DNA of 64,000 nucleotides from Bryobacterales bacterium (GCA_026954325.1 JAIXKK010000216.1:1-64000), one strand, 5' to 3'. Shown: positions 26,841 to 36,258, counted from the stretch's first letter. The notes: a model not told the origin generated them from the sequence alone. A program made the numbers and translations.

Positions 26841-28949
26841 ATGCATAGCAATCGGCTTGCCCGGGAAAAGAGCCCCTATCTTCTGCAACACGCCCACAAC
26901 CCGGTGGATTGGTATCCCTGGGGGCAGGAAGCGTTCGAGAAGGCGCGCAAAGAAGATAAACCGATCTTCTTATCTATCGGCTACAGCACGTGCCACTGGT
27001 GTCACGTCATGGAGCGGGAGAGCTTCGAATCCGAATCCATCGCGGCGATCCTCAATGATCTGTTTGTCCCGATCAAAGTGGACCGCGAGGAGCGCCCGGA
27101 CGTGGATCGCGTGTACATGACCTTCGTGCAGGCGGCTACCGGCGGCGGGGGATGGCCGATGTCGGTATGGCTGACGCCGGACCTGAAGCCCTTCTACGGG
27201 GGAACTTATTTTCCTCCGGATAACCGGTTTGGCCGGCCGGGTTTCCGCGCGGTGTTGGAGCACATCGGCAATGCCTGGAAGAGCGACCGCGCGAAGATTG
27301 TCGAATCGGGGGATGACGTGATTCGCCAACTGCGCCAGATGGTGGGGACCAAGACACCGGGCGGAGTCCTCGATGAGCGGGTGGCGGAGAGTTGCTTTTA
27401 CGCGTTCCGCCGCGGTTTCGACGGGGCTCTGGGAGGGTTCGGCGAGGCTCCGAAATTTCCCCGGCCCGCGCAGTTCCATTTTCTGCACCGCTACGCGCGG
27501 CGCATGCACAACGAAGAAGCGATCGGGATGTCTCTACTGACGCTGCGGGAAATGTACAAGGGAGGGATGTACGATCAACTCGGCGGCGGATTTCACCGCT
27601 ACTCCGTCGACGCCCGCTGGTTTGTTCCGCATTTCGAAAAGATGCTCTACGATCAGGCGCAGTTGGCGGTCAGCTATCTGGAGGCGAGCCAGATCAGCGG
27701 CGAGGCGTTGTATGCGGGAGTGGCCCGCGAGACGCTGGAGTATGTGCTGCGCGACATGACGGACGGCGGCGGAGGGTTCTATTCGGCCGAGGACGCGGAC
27801 AGCGTCATTGACCCGGCGGATCCGAAACACAAAGGCGAGGGCGCGTTTTATATCTGGGATGCGCGGGAATTGGAAGAAGTGGTGCGCAAGCCGGAGTCGG
27901 ATTGGTTCGCCTACCGCTACGGCGTGGAGTCCGGGGGCAACGTCCTGGATGATCCGCACGGCGAGTTTCGGGGCAGGAACATCCTCCACCAGGCCCACGG
28001 CGTCGAGGAGACCGCGGCGCAGTTTGGGCAGACAACGGAGAGCGTGGAGCGCGGGCTTACGGCGGCCATTCCGCGGCTGCTCGAACGCCGTGCCGCGCGA
28101 GTCCGCCCGCATCTCGATGACAAAGTGCTGACTTCGTGGAACGGGCTGATGATTTCGGCATTCGCCAAGGGCGCGCAGGTGCTGGGCGAGGCGCGCTATC
28201 AGCGGGCCGCGGAAGACGCAGTGCGATTCGTGCTCGGCCACATGTACGAGAAGGAAAGCGGCATTCTGCTGCGGCGGTGGCGCGCCGGCGAGGCCGCCAT
28301 CCCGGGCTTCCTGGATGACTACGCCCTCTTCGCAACGGCGCTGCTCGATCTCTATGAGGTGAATTTCGACATCACCCTGCTCGAGCAAGCCGAGGCATTG
28401 GCTCGCAAGCTGGTGTCGCTGTTCGAAGACACCGCGGAGGGCGGCTTTTTCAGCACGGCGGCCGGCGACGACAGTCTGGTCCTGCGGGTGAAGGATGACT
28501 ATGACGGCGCCGAACCGTCCGGAAACTCGGCGGCTGTGAACGTGCTGTTCAGACTCGGCCAGATTACCGGCGATGGGCTCTTTACGGACGCCGCTGGACG
28601 CGCGATCCAGGCGTTTGCCGGCAAACTGAGCCAGCATGCCATCACCCTGCCGCTGATGGCCGCGGCGTACCTCTACCAATCCGGGAAGCCGAAACAGATC
28701 ATCCTGGTGGGCGGGCGCGATTCGGAGATGACTCGCGCCATGCTCACCGCCGTGCACGGGCGATTTCTGCCGGAGGCGATCGTACTGTTGGTGGATTCCG
28801 AGGAGACACGACAGCGGCTGGGAAGATGGTTGGGTGTGATTCGCGACGTGAAATTCGAGGAGGGACGAACGACGGCCTACGTTTGCGAAAACTACACGTG
28901 CCAGATGCCGGTTTCCGATCTTGACCAATTCATCAAGTTGCTAGAATAG
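26841..28949 (+). CDS. YyaL/Spata20-like thioredoxin-domain protein
   Basis: 702 residues from ATG 26841 (AAGGGGG just upstream; a TTG six codons earlier is less likely). The N-terminal DUF255 thioredoxin-like domain carries REKSPYLLQHAHNPVDWYPW and the redox motif CHWCH with cysteines at 51 and 54. The remainder is an alpha/alpha-barrel resembling N-acylglucosamine 2-epimerase folds (YDQLGGGFHRYSVDARW, then VPHFEKMLYDQAQLA). Found from bacteria to mammals, the family's enzymatic role is not settled. Its position between a sugar-phosphate isomerase and thiol peroxidase fits either a sugar or a redox role. Identification is firm, function is not. Confidence 0.92.
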   Translation: MHSNRLAREKSPYLLQHAHNPVDWYPWGQEAFEKARKEDKPIFLSIGYSTCHWCHVMERESFESESIAAILNDLFVPIKVDREERPDVDRVYMTFVQAATGGGGWPMSVWLTPDLKPFYGGTYFPPDNRFGRPGFRAVLEHIGNAWKSDRAKIVESGDDVIRQLRQMVGTKTPGGVLDERVAESCFYAFRRGFDGALGGFGEAPKFPRPAQFHFLHRYARRMHNEEAIGMSLLTLREMYKGGMYDQLGGGFHRYSVDARWFVPHFEKMLYDQAQLAVSYLEASQISGEALYAGVARETLEYVLRDMTDGGGGFYSAEDADSVIDPADPKHKGEGAFYIWDARELEEVVRKPESDWFAYRYGVESGGNVLDDPHGEFRGRNILHQAHGVEETAAQFGQTTESVERGLTAAIPRLLERRAARVRPHLDDKVLTSWNGLMISAFAKGAQVLGEARYQRAAEDAVRFVLGHMYEKESGILLRRWRAGEAAIPGFLDDYALFATALLDLYEVNFDITLLEQAEALARKLVSLFEDTAEGGFFSTAAGDDSLVLRVKDDYDGAEPSGNSAAVNVLFRLGQITGDGLFTDAAGRAIQAFAGKLSQHAITLPLMAAAYLYQSGKPKQIILVGGRDSEMTRAMLTAVHGRFLPEAIVLLVDSEETRQRLGRWLGVIRDVKFEEGRTTAYVCENYTCQMPVSDLDQFIKLLE

Positions 28950-29012
28950 AGAGTTCACGCCCTCATTCACCCCGCGTGGAAAACCGTTCAACAATCCTTT
29001 AGGAGGAAACAA

Positions 29013-29525
29013 ATGGAAAGACCAGGCGCAACGACGCTCCGTGGCAATCCCTTGACCCTGGTGGGTCCCGAACTCAAGGCGGGCGATACCGCTCCGAATT
29101 TCGAAGTGGTGGACAACGGTCTGCAGGCCGTCGATCTGGCCAAGACAGGGTCCACGGTGCGCATTTTCAGCGTAGTCCCTTCGCTCGATACTCCGGTTTG
29201 CGACGCGCAGACGAAGCGCTTCAACGAGGAGGCCGCGAAGTTGCCGGGAGTCGACATCTACACGATCAGCATGGATCTGCCGTTCGCGCAAAAGCGCTGG
29301 TGCGGCGCCTTCGGCGTGGACAAAGTGAAGATGCTTTCCGACCACCGGACGGGAAGCTTTGGTTCGGCGTACGGCACGCTGATCAAGGAGCTTCGCATCG
29401 AGAGCCGCGCGATTTTCGTGCTCGACCGGAACAACGTGGTGAAGCACGCGGAATACGTCAAGGAAGTAGGCGATTATCCGAATTACGAGTCGGCGCTCGC
29501 GGCCGCAAAGGAAGTGGCGGGTTAG
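29013..29525 (+). CDS. tpx: Thiol peroxidase (Tpx, atypical 2-Cys peroxiredoxin)
   Basis: 170 residues. The peroxidatic cysteine is in VVPSLDTPVCDAQT (Cys63) and the resolving cysteine in RWCGAFG (Cys97), the spacing expected of Tpx. A strong AGGAGG lies 6 nt before the ATG. It reduces organic and hydrogen peroxides with thioredoxin as donor. It is 63 bp downstream of the YyaL-like gene and may share its transcript. Together with the catalase it forms the peroxide defence in this window. Confidence 0.94.
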   Translation: MERPGATTLRGNPLTLVGPELKAGDTAPNFEVVDNGLQAVDLAKTGSTVRIFSVVPSLDTPVCDAQTKRFNEEAAKLPGVDIYTISMDLPFAQKRWCGAFGVDKVKMLSDHRTGSFGSAYGTLIKELRIESRAIFVLDRNNVVKHAEYVKEVGDYPNYESALAAAKEVAG

Positions 29526-29563
29526 ATTCCCACGCGGGTTGCCAGGCGGGCGGCCCGCGTTCC

Positions 29564-30324
29564 TCACTTGACGGAGAAATCGAAGATCTGGGCGTTGACC
29601 TTTCCCTCCGTGTACTCGATGACGGCGTATTCGCCGGGCGGCAATGGCTGCATGGGCCAGATCTTGTATAGCTGATCCCCCACCTGGCGGCGGAAGATCT
29701 CCACTTCTTCCCGGGTCTCCATAATTTCCTTGGAAACCGGGATGACATCAATCTTCTCGACGACGCGATTACCCTTGTTCGTGCTCAGCCTCACAATGGT
29801 GAAGCGTTCGGGCGTGGAGAGGCGGAAATAAAATTCCGGGCTGTTCGACTTGACGGCGAAGGCGGAAGTTTCGCCGCCGATCTCGAGCGTGGACTTGTCG
29901 GTGATGACCGGAACCGGCGTGATGATCTTGAGAATGCCGCGCTTGCGGTTCTGCTGTTCACCTTCGCCTCGGCGGGTTTCAGAGCCTTGATGTCCTTGCC
30001 ATCGACGTAGTAGACGCCGGGGTCCTGGGGAACATTCGAGATCTCACGGGCAGCGGCGCGCTCGGCCTTTTCTTCCTCGTCAATCAGTTTCGCCTGCTGT
30101 TTGCGGGCGTCCGCGTGCTCCTTCACCTCGGCTTCGGTGCGCTTGAGATCCGCCATCTCGACGGGGATCTCTTCCCATTCACTGCGCTCGACGCTGTAGA
30201 AGCGGACACGGCCGTCTTCCACTTTGTACTCGCGCACGAGGTGCCAGTTGCCGTCCTTCAGATAGAGTTTGAAGTTCGCCGCCAGGAGCAAGACGGGCAG
30301 CATGGCCAGGAGCAGCTTGCGCAT
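29564..30324 (-). pseudogene. Exported hypothetical protein gene split by a -1 frameshift
   Basis: Start ATG 30324 with a signal peptide (MRKLLLAMLPVLLLA). The first part reads NFKLYLKDGNWHLVREYKVE, then RSEWEEIPVEMADLKR and a charged helix to KALKPAEAK. Near 29962 the coding frame slips by one base, and the other frame continues convincingly: QQNRKRGILKIITPVPVITD, then SNSPEFYFRLSTPERFTIVR, ending in YTEGKVNAQIFDFSVK at 29564. Joined, it would encode about 254 residues. No slippery heptamer is evident at the junction, so a one-base deletion (real or from sequencing) is likelier than programmed frameshifting. The family appears in acidobacteria without known function. Confidence 0.75.
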
Positions 30325-30454
30325 ACAACTATCCTCTAACAGAAGACGTAACAGATTTTTCCGCGTTGCGCGGGGAGGGCGTGTGCTATCCTCAATCAAT
30401 GCGTCTCTGAACACCACTCGCAAGTTGTTCCCTGAATTTCCTTGGAGGTGAGCC

Positions 30455-31261
30455 GTGTCCAGAGTGTCTATTCGCGTCAACAATCTCAAGAAAGTATTCC
30501 GGAAGCGAAGTTCCCTGTTCCGCGGCAGGATCACCGAGGAATGGGCGTTGAAAGGCGTGAGCCTCGAGGTCGCCTCAGGGGAAGCCTACGCGCTGCTGGG
30601 ACCGAACGGGTCGGGCAAATCCACTCTGATCCGTATTCTCTCGACATTACTGCTGCAAGACGGGGGAACGGTGGAGATCGAGGGGCGGCGCCTGCCCGGC
30701 GACGAGCGCCGGGTGCGTGAGATTGTCGGCAGGGTGAGCGTCGACGCCGCCTTCTACAAGAAACTGTCCGCCAAGGAAAACCTGCTCTATTCGGCGTTCC
30801 TGTACGGATACCACCGGGAGGAAGCGGAGCGGCGCGCGCGGGAAATACTGGAGCAACTCGGATTCCCTGTACGCCGCTTCCATGATCCGCTCGAGGAGAT
30901 GAGCCGGGGCATGCAGCAAAAGATTGCGATCGCCCGCGCGCTGCTGGTGAATCCTCCGGTGCTGCTGCTCGATGAGCCCACGACGGGACTCGACCCCAAG
31001 AGCAAGCGCGACGTGCAGGTGTTTCTCGAGCGGCTGCGTGAACGGCGCCGCACCACGATTCTGCTGACGTCACATGACATGGCGGAGGCGGAACGGCTTT
31101 GCGAGCGCATCGGTTTGCTGGCCGGCGGAAGCCTTGTAGCCGAGGGCACGGCCGGCGAACTGCGCCGGAAAGCCGGCTGCGACAACCTCGACGACGTGTT
31201 CATCCGGCTTACCGGAGAGAAGCTTGTGGATGAAAAAAAGGAAACAGTGGAGAAAACATGA
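30455..31261 (+). CDS. ABC transporter ATP-binding protein (ABC-2 exporter type)
   Basis: 268 residues from a GTG at 30455, chosen because GGAGG lies 7 nt upstream. Walker A is GPNGSGKS, the signature loop is EMSRGMQQKIAIARAL (SRGMQ in place of the usual LSGGQ, as in many NatA/DrrA-like ATPases), Walker B is VLLLDEPTTGLD, and the switch histidine is in LLTSHDM. An N-terminal stretch before the first strand (KKVFRKRSSLFRGRITEEWA) is typical of exporters with an elongated A-loop region. It overlaps the permease start by 4 bp (ATGA). Substrate unknown. Confidence 0.92.
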   Translation: MSRVSIRVNNLKKVFRKRSSLFRGRITEEWALKGVSLEVASGEAYALLGPNGSGKSTLIRILSTLLLQDGGTVEIEGRRLPGDERRVREIVGRVSVDAAFYKKLSAKENLLYSAFLYGYHREEAERRAREILEQLGFPVRRFHDPLEEMSRGMQQKIAIARALLVNPPVLLLDEPTTGLDPKSKRDVQVFLERLRERRRTTILLTSHDMAEAERLCERIGLLAGGSLVAEGTAGELRRKAGCDNLDDVFIRLTGEKLVDEKKETVEKT

Positions 31262-32061
31262 TCAGCCCCATTCAACAGACCTGGGCATTCTTCTACCGGG
31301 ACTGGCAACTGACGCGGCGCTACTGGTCCTGGGTCGTGGTGTTCACTTTTTATGCTCTGGTGAGCGCCGCCACGGTGGCATTCATCGGCGTGGCGGCCAA
31401 TGATCCCCGCCTCACGCTGACGCTCACGGCCGGCGCTCTGTTGTGGACGTTCCTCTCCGTGCTGTTCAACGAGATTGCGATGTCCATCGCGTTTGAGCGG
31501 TGGGAAGGAACGCTCGAGTACACGTTCATGGCGCCTGTTTCGCGGCTCATCCACCTGATGGGAGTCAGCCTGTATGCGCTCACATACAGCCTGTTCCGGG
31601 TGGTGTGCGTGCTCGCCGGGCTGACTCTGGTGATCGACCTTCCGTTCCACTGGTCGCAACTTCCGGGGCTCGCGCTGGTGCTTTTGGTAAGCAGCGTGGC
31701 CTTTGTCGGGCTGGGTCTGATTGCCGCGATTCTGCCGGTGATGAGTCCGGAACGGGGGGCGGAGGCGACCAACATTCTACAAGGAGTGCTGTTGCTGATT
31801 TCCGGAGTTTACTATCCGGTGAGCGTGCTGCCGGGGTGGATGCAGAAGATAGCGTGGTTTTCCCCGGCCACCTACGCCTTACGGGCTTCGCGGCGGCTGC
31901 TGGGTTTGGAGGGCGGCGGTCCCGCTACCCTGGCCGGCATTCTGCCGGACCTGCTGCGGCTGTTGCTGCTGGGCGCCATCCTGGCGCCGTTCGGACTCTG
32001 GGTTTTCCACAAAGCAGAACACTGGGCGAAGCGAAACGGGAAGCTGAAGCGGACGGGCTAG
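31258..32061 (+). CDS. ABC-2 type permease
   Basis: 267 residues with six hydrophobic segments. The conserved ABC-2 region LQGVLLLISGVYYPVSVLPG followed by SPATYALRASRRLL near the fifth segment is typical of DrrB/NatB-like permeases. The ATGA overlap with the ATPase gene ensures coupled translation and fixes the start. The two proteins should form a homodimer-based exporter (two copies of each). The gene ends 12 bp before the convergent VirJ-like gene; the small gap contains no clear terminator. Confidence 0.9.
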   Translation: MISPIQQTWAFFYRDWQLTRRYWSWVVVFTFYALVSAATVAFIGVAANDPRLTLTLTAGALLWTFLSVLFNEIAMSIAFERWEGTLEYTFMAPVSRLIHLMGVSLYALTYSLFRVVCVLAGLTLVIDLPFHWSQLPGLALVLLVSSVAFVGLGLIAAILPVMSPERGAEATNILQGVLLLISGVYYPVSVLPGWMQKIAWFSPATYALRASRRLLGLEGGGPATLAGILPDLLRLLLLGAILAPFGLWVFHKAEHWAKRNGKLKRTG

Positions 32062-32073
32062 CGGGAGTCCGGA

Positions 32074-32841
32074 TCAGCGTCTGCTGTCCCGGCGCTTGTC
32101 TTGCACCCACTCCAGCCCAATCTTCAACTCTTCAAAGAACCGCTTACGCGCGCCGGGAAAGCTATGGCCGCCGGCGTGAAGAAATATCCTCCGGCGCGGC
32201 TGAATGGCCGCGGAGAAGAGGAGATTCCGGTCCTTTTCCGGAACAAAATGATCCTTCGCGGACTGGATGATCATTAGCGGAAGCGGAGCCACTCTTGGCA
32301 CATACGGCAGCGTGGAGAATGTTGGACCAGTCTCCTTGACGCATGGCAGAAAGGCCAGGCTGTTCCACCAGCGCCAGGCAAGAAACGCCGATTCGGGAAG
32401 GGACACGGCAGCCACTCCTTCGATGGAATTCTTATTGCCTTCCGCGCCTGCCAGGACAACCAGAGCCGCGCCTGCCGACCAGCCCATGAGGATGACTTTG
32501 TTTTCCGTTGAGCCGCCGGCATTCCGGATGAGGGTTTGAAAGTCCGACGGCACTTCCGCGGCGGTGAGGGAGGGCTGATGCGTGAAGCGGCGCAAGTACT
32601 CCCTGGTGTTGAGGCCGTAGACATCATAGCCCCAGACGGCCAGGGTGGAGGCTATTTTTTTCTCGAAGCCTTTCCAGCCGCCGTCCCCGGAAGCGAGGAT
32701 GACTTTGCGCGGATCGCCGGCGGCGGAGACATAATGTCTGAGGCGCACGTGTTTTCCGCGGATGACGATGTCCTGAATCCGCGGCGCCGCGGGCAAGGGG
32801 GAGCAGCAGAGGAGCGAGAGGATGAGGGCTGGAGGGAACAT
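32074..32841 (-). CDS. VirJ/AcvB-like alpha/beta hydrolase, exported
   Basis: 255 residues. Signal peptide MFPPALILSLLCCSPLPAA. The VirJ-type domain shows ILASGDGGWKGFEKKIASTL, WGYDVYGLNTREYL, the nucleophile elbow ILMGWSAGAAL, and PLMIIQSAKDHFVP with a late histidine in HAGGHSFPG, a complete Ser-Asp-His set. AcvB/VirJ proteins have been described as periplasmic lysyl-phosphatidylglycerol hydrolases encoded beside the synthase. It starts directly at the end of the flippase-like gene and is the last gene of the cluster that begins at 36258. It is a divergent paralogue of the 33804-34577 protein. Confidence 0.85.
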   Translation of the reverse strand: MFPPALILSLLCCSPLPAAPRIQDIVIRGKHVRLRHYVSAAGDPRKVILASGDGGWKGFEKKIASTLAVWGYDVYGLNTREYLRRFTHQPSLTAAEVPSDFQTLIRNAGGSTENKVILMGWSAGAALVVLAGAEGNKNSIEGVAAVSLPESAFLAWRWWNSLAFLPCVKETGPTFSTLPYVPRVAPLPLMIIQSAKDHFVPEKDRNLLFSAAIQPRRRIFLHAGGHSFPGARKRFFEELKIGLEWVQDKRRDSRR

Positions 32842-33828
32842 TCAGCTTTGCGCCCCGAACTTCCCCGCGCGGACGTCGCCGAGGCTGAGCCCGGCGCGCG
32901 TAAACGCGAAAATCCCGATCGCCCACAGGGGTATGGTGAGAATGAGAAACACCACGACAGAGAATCCGGTGGCCAGGGTTTTGTCGACACCGAAGATGGC
33001 GAGGCCGGCGACCGTGAAGAACTGATAGGTTCCGATATTGGAGGGGGCGGCGGGGATGATGGTTCCCAGCCGGACAATCAGGTAAACCGCCGCGCCATGC
33101 CACGGCGAAAGCTCCAATCCATAGGCGCGCATCACCAGCCAGTAGGAAAGCACCTGAAAGACAAGCATGAGCGCGGAGACGCCGAAACTGGCATAGAGCA
33201 GGCGGGAGCGGCCGATGGAGGCAATGCCCGAGGCGAGGTTGCGAAGATGACGGCGCGGACCGGCCGAGCTTGCTTCCCCGCCCTCCGGACCGGCGCGGAG
33301 CACGGCATAGAGAAACAGGGTTGCTCCGGCGAGGACGAGGGCGGTGAGGATCTTTTCAGCATCCACGAGGTATCGCGGAAGCGGAACCAGCCAGACCGTG
33401 AGGCCGATGGCCAGCACCAGCCAGATGGAATCGAGAAACCGCTCCACCAGCAGGGAGGAGAACACAGCAGTGAAATTCGTCTTCAGCCATTGGGCCACCA
33501 GCCACGATCGCACCGCCTCACCGGCGCGCAGCGGCAAAATTTCATTGACGAAAAGCCCCGCGTAGATGGCATGGGTAGCGCGCAGGGCGGTGATGGGGCC
33601 GCAATGCCGCAGCAACAGCGCCCAGCGCTTGCCCTGGCAAAGGTAGCTTCCCACGTCGAAGGCTACGGCAAGGGCAACCCATTTCCACTTCATGTTGCGC
33701 ACCGCGTCGAGAATGCCTCGCGCGCGCACGTCATAAAAAACCCAAACCAGGCAGGCTGCCGCGACGGCGTAGCCCAGAGCCGCCTTCGAGCGGCGCGTTT
33801 TCGCTACCGCTCGGTTGAATTCACCCAT
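32842..33828 (-). CDS. Lysylphosphatidylglycerol synthase TM-region / flippase-like protein
   Basis: 328 residues with about eight membrane segments and the UPF0104/AglD-type signatures CQGKRWALLLRHCG, INEILP-type loop FVNEILPLRAGEAVRSWLV and LLVERFLDSIWLVLA. In MprF this membrane region is fused to the synthase and flips lysyl-PG to the outer leaflet; here it is a separate gene. It overlaps the upstream VirJ-like gene by 25 bp. Related stand-alone proteins occur in glycolipid pathways, so the flippase role is inferred from the neighbouring synthase and hydrolases. Confidence 0.88.
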   Translation of the reverse strand: MGEFNRAVAKTRRSKAALGYAVAAACLVWVFYDVRARGILDAVRNMKWKWVALAVAFDVGSYLCQGKRWALLLRHCGPITALRATHAIYAGLFVNEILPLRAGEAVRSWLVAQWLKTNFTAVFSSLLVERFLDSIWLVLAIGLTVWLVPLPRYLVDAEKILTALVLAGATLFLYAVLRAGPEGGEASSAGPRRHLRNLASGIASIGRSRLLYASFGVSALMLVFQVLSYWLVMRAYGLELSPWHGAAVYLIVRLGTIIPAAPSNIGTYQFFTVAGLAIFGVDKTLATGFSVVVFLILTIPLWAIGIFAFTRAGLSLGDVRAGKFGAQS

Positions 33829-34577
33829 TCGATCATCGCCCGGAGTTGGCGGAAGAATTCCGGCTGGTTGCCGTCAAATCTGTGATTCCTTGCCTCCACG
33901 AGAACGAACCGCTTGGGTTCACCGGCGGCGGCGAACAACTTGCGGGCTTCCTCGACCGGCACATACTCATCCCGCGACGACTGGATCATCGCCAGGGGGA
34001 GCGGCGCCACGCGGGGAATATGGCGAAGACCGGAGAACGTGGGCTCATCCGGGAGCCTGCCGGTAATGTAGCTGAGGTTGTCCTTGAAGCGCCAGCCCAT
34101 CACGTTGGTGTCGGCGAGCCCCATCGTAACGACGCCGTGATAGGATCGCTTCTTTCCGGAGGCGGCGAGCACCATCAACCCGGCGCCCGCCGACCAACCG
34201 GCCAGGATAACACCACGGCCGGCGGCCGCGGACCGCGCAATCCGGTCAATATCACCGATGATGTCGGTTTCCGTGAGCGTGGTCTCGCCCGTGAATACGC
34301 TGAGGTACTGTCTGGTGTCCAGTCCGTAGACATCATAGCCCCAGGAAGCGATCTGCCGGGCGAAATCGACCGCCACGCCGCGCCACCCGCCGTCACCGGG
34401 AGCAAAGAGAACAACGGAGCGCTTCGGGGCGGAGGAGGGAGCCGGCGCCAGGTACAAATCCACGGGCTTCCCGCGAATCTCCACCTGCCGTCTCTCCACG
34501 CGCGGCGGTTGCGCGCCCGCTTCCGGAGTGACCGGAAAGGAGCACAGGAAGGCGGCAAGAAGCAGGTGTTTAATCAC
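33804..34577 (-). CDS. Second VirJ/AcvB-like alpha/beta hydrolase, exported
   Basis: 257 residues. I choose GTG 34577 because it overlaps the stop of the synthase gene and opens a signal peptide (IKHLLLAAFLCSFPV); longer upstream frames run inside the synthase gene. The VirJ-type features are VLFAPGDGGWRGVAVDFARQ, WGYDVYGLDTRQYLSVF, nucleophile ILAGWSAGAGL, LAMIQSSRDEYVP and the final EARNHRF histidine. It sits between the synthase and the flippase-like gene with overlaps on both sides. Two hydrolases in one cluster suggest either two lipid substrates or a recent duplication with divergence. Confidence 0.85.
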   Translation of the reverse strand: MIKHLLLAAFLCSFPVTPEAGAQPPRVERRQVEIRGKPVDLYLAPAPSSAPKRSVVLFAPGDGGWRGVAVDFARQIASWGYDVYGLDTRQYLSVFTGETTLTETDIIGDIDRIARSAAAGRGVILAGWSAGAGLMVLAASGKKRSYHGVVTMGLADTNVMGWRFKDNLSYITGRLPDEPTFSGLRHIPRVAPLPLAMIQSSRDEYVPVEEARKLFAAAGEPKRFVLVEARNHRFDGNQPEFFRQLRAMIEWVNSTER

Positions 34578-36258
34578 GGATCTCGGACACCTCGGATAGG
34601 GCATTGGCGATGCGCGGCAGTTGGAGGACCTGCCTGTAGACAAGATACTGCGGCTCCCAGCGGGTGGCGAACTTCGCCTTATAGAACCGCAGCCCCTGGT
34701 AACTGAAGAGAAAGTGGAGGCGCTGCGCGAAATAGTGCACGGCGCGTTCCTCGATGGTGGATTCCTCGGTTTCCTGAAAACCGGACATGGGCGCCATGCC
34801 CATGTTGAACCGCTGCGCGCCTTCGGCCTTTTTCGCCAGGAACACCTTGACAAAGAGGTAATCCATGATGCCGGGCGGGGCGTCCTTTCCATGGCGCATA
34901 AGATCGAGCGTCGCTTCCCCCGGATAGTAGGAAGGGATTTCGTTGACAAACGCGAGCATGGCGCCGTTGGCGTCCAAAGCGGCGTAGAGAGGGGTGGCGC
35001 GAAGGTAGCCCGGGTCGAAAGATCCAAGAGTAAACGTGCGCTCGCGCCGCCCGGGAATTTGCAGCCAGCTTTCCGACACCTCAGCCGCCTGGGCAAGACA
35101 CTCTTCGCCGAGGGGAGGTGCGTACCGCACCAGGCGGATGCCCTGCTTCTCGAACTGATTCACCTTCGACTGGATCTTCCGCAACTGCCTGCCCTCCATG
35201 CGGAAGGAAGGCAGATCGACAATGGCCTCATCGCCCACCTTCAACCGCCGGTAGCCCGCCTTGCGGTAAAGCGGAAGAAATTCCGCGGGGACGTGGTGGA
35301 ACGCCACTCCCCAATCATTCTGGCGGCAAAACTCTCCAAACCCGCGAATGGCGGCTTCGATCTCGGATTCCGGCCCCACGGGATCGCCCAACACCAGTGC
35401 GTACCCGCCACCGACGCGATAGGCGAGAAAGCACTCGCCCGAAGGGGTGAAGTAGAACGACTTATCCGGCCAGTACTTGAAGAAATCCGTGGCGGTCCGG
35501 CCGTATTTCTTCACCAGCGCCTCGGCATGTCTTCGCTCGTGGGGAAGCGTGCGGTAACGGTAGACCACGGGGCGAAAGACGGCAATCACCGCATAGGCGA
35601 GGGCGACTCCGGTGATGGTGTTCAGCGACCGTAGAAACCAGTGGGCGTAGCGCGTCAGCGGCACGATCTGGGGGTCGCCGGTGAGGGTAAGAAAATGCAG
35701 CGTGCGGCGGATGGAATCGCCGATGGTGAAGTTGATGCCGAACTCGCGCGGGTCGAGAAACCAGAAGCCTGCCACGCCGTAAGCAAAGGCTACCCCCACG
35801 GCAATCGCCAGGCGAAGCAATCCGGAACGAAGATCCGGCGTGCTGCTCAAGACGCTGAACTCTTTACGCGCCGGCAGCAGGATGGCCGCCAGCGCCAGCG
35901 ACATTGCCGCCTCTTCGTAATCCAGACCTTTGGCGAGATGAAAGATGATGGATGCGGCGGCCAGCAACAGCACCGCCTGGTAGGCGCGCTTCTTGCGCTT
36001 GTACAAATTGACCGAGGAGGTGACGAGAGCAAATCCAATGAGCAGGGTGAGGAAGCGGGAGAAGTGAACCACTTCGATGGAGAAGATTTTACCGAGCAGG
36101 GCTGCCCGTTGCGGCAGGGTGGGGGTGATGACGGAATAGAGATTCACCAGCCCGCTGGCCATGGTGATGGCGGAGGCTAGCCACACCAGGGGACGCCTCC
36201 GCCGTATCCGAACCAGCGCGCGCCGCCATCTCAGCGATTCAGTGGAAGGTTGCAGCAT
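34570..36258 (-). CDS. Phosphatidylglycerol lysyltransferase-like protein (MprF C-terminal type, DUF2156)
   Basis: 562 residues from ATG 36258 (a start 42 bp upstream adds only basic residues). Six membrane segments occupy about residues 20-235. The cytoplasmic C-terminus is the double GNAT-like domain of MprF (FYFTPSGECFLAYRVGGGYA, LVLGDPVGPESEIEAAIRGF, then VNEIPSYYPGEATLDLMRH and GIMDYLFVKVFLA). It transfers lysine (or another amino acid) from tRNA to phosphatidylglycerol. The full-length MprF flippase half is shorter here, and a separate flippase-like gene lies two genes downstream. This is the first gene of a four-gene overlapping operon. Confidence 0.88.
   Translation of the reverse strand: MLQPSTESLRWRRALVRIRRRRPLVWLASAITMASGLVNLYSVITPTLPQRAALLGKIFSIEVVHFSRFLTLLIGFALVTSSVNLYKRKKRAYQAVLLLAAASIIFHLAKGLDYEEAAMSLALAAILLPARKEFSVLSSTPDLRSGLLRLAIAVGVAFAYGVAGFWFLDPREFGINFTIGDSIRRTLHFLTLTGDPQIVPLTRYAHWFLRSLNTITGVALAYAVIAVFRPVVYRYRTLPHERRHAEALVKKYGRTATDFFKYWPDKSFYFTPSGECFLAYRVGGGYALVLGDPVGPESEIEAAIRGFGEFCRQNDWGVAFHHVPAEFLPLYRKAGYRRLKVGDEAIVDLPSFRMEGRQLRKIQSKVNQFEKQGIRLVRYAPPLGEECLAQAAEVSESWLQIPGRRERTFTLGSFDPGYLRATPLYAALDANGAMLAFVNEIPSYYPGEATLDLMRHGKDAPPGIMDYLFVKVFLAKKAEGAQRFNMGMAPMSGFQETEESTIEERAVHYFAQRLHFLFSYQGLRFYKAKFATRWEPQYLVYRQVLQLPRIANALSEVSEIRD

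Noticed and set aside
33804..35096. Longer start for the second VirJ-like hydrolase
   Set aside because: The extra 173 residues are antisense-like readings of the synthase gene, and the signal peptide begins at GTG 34577.
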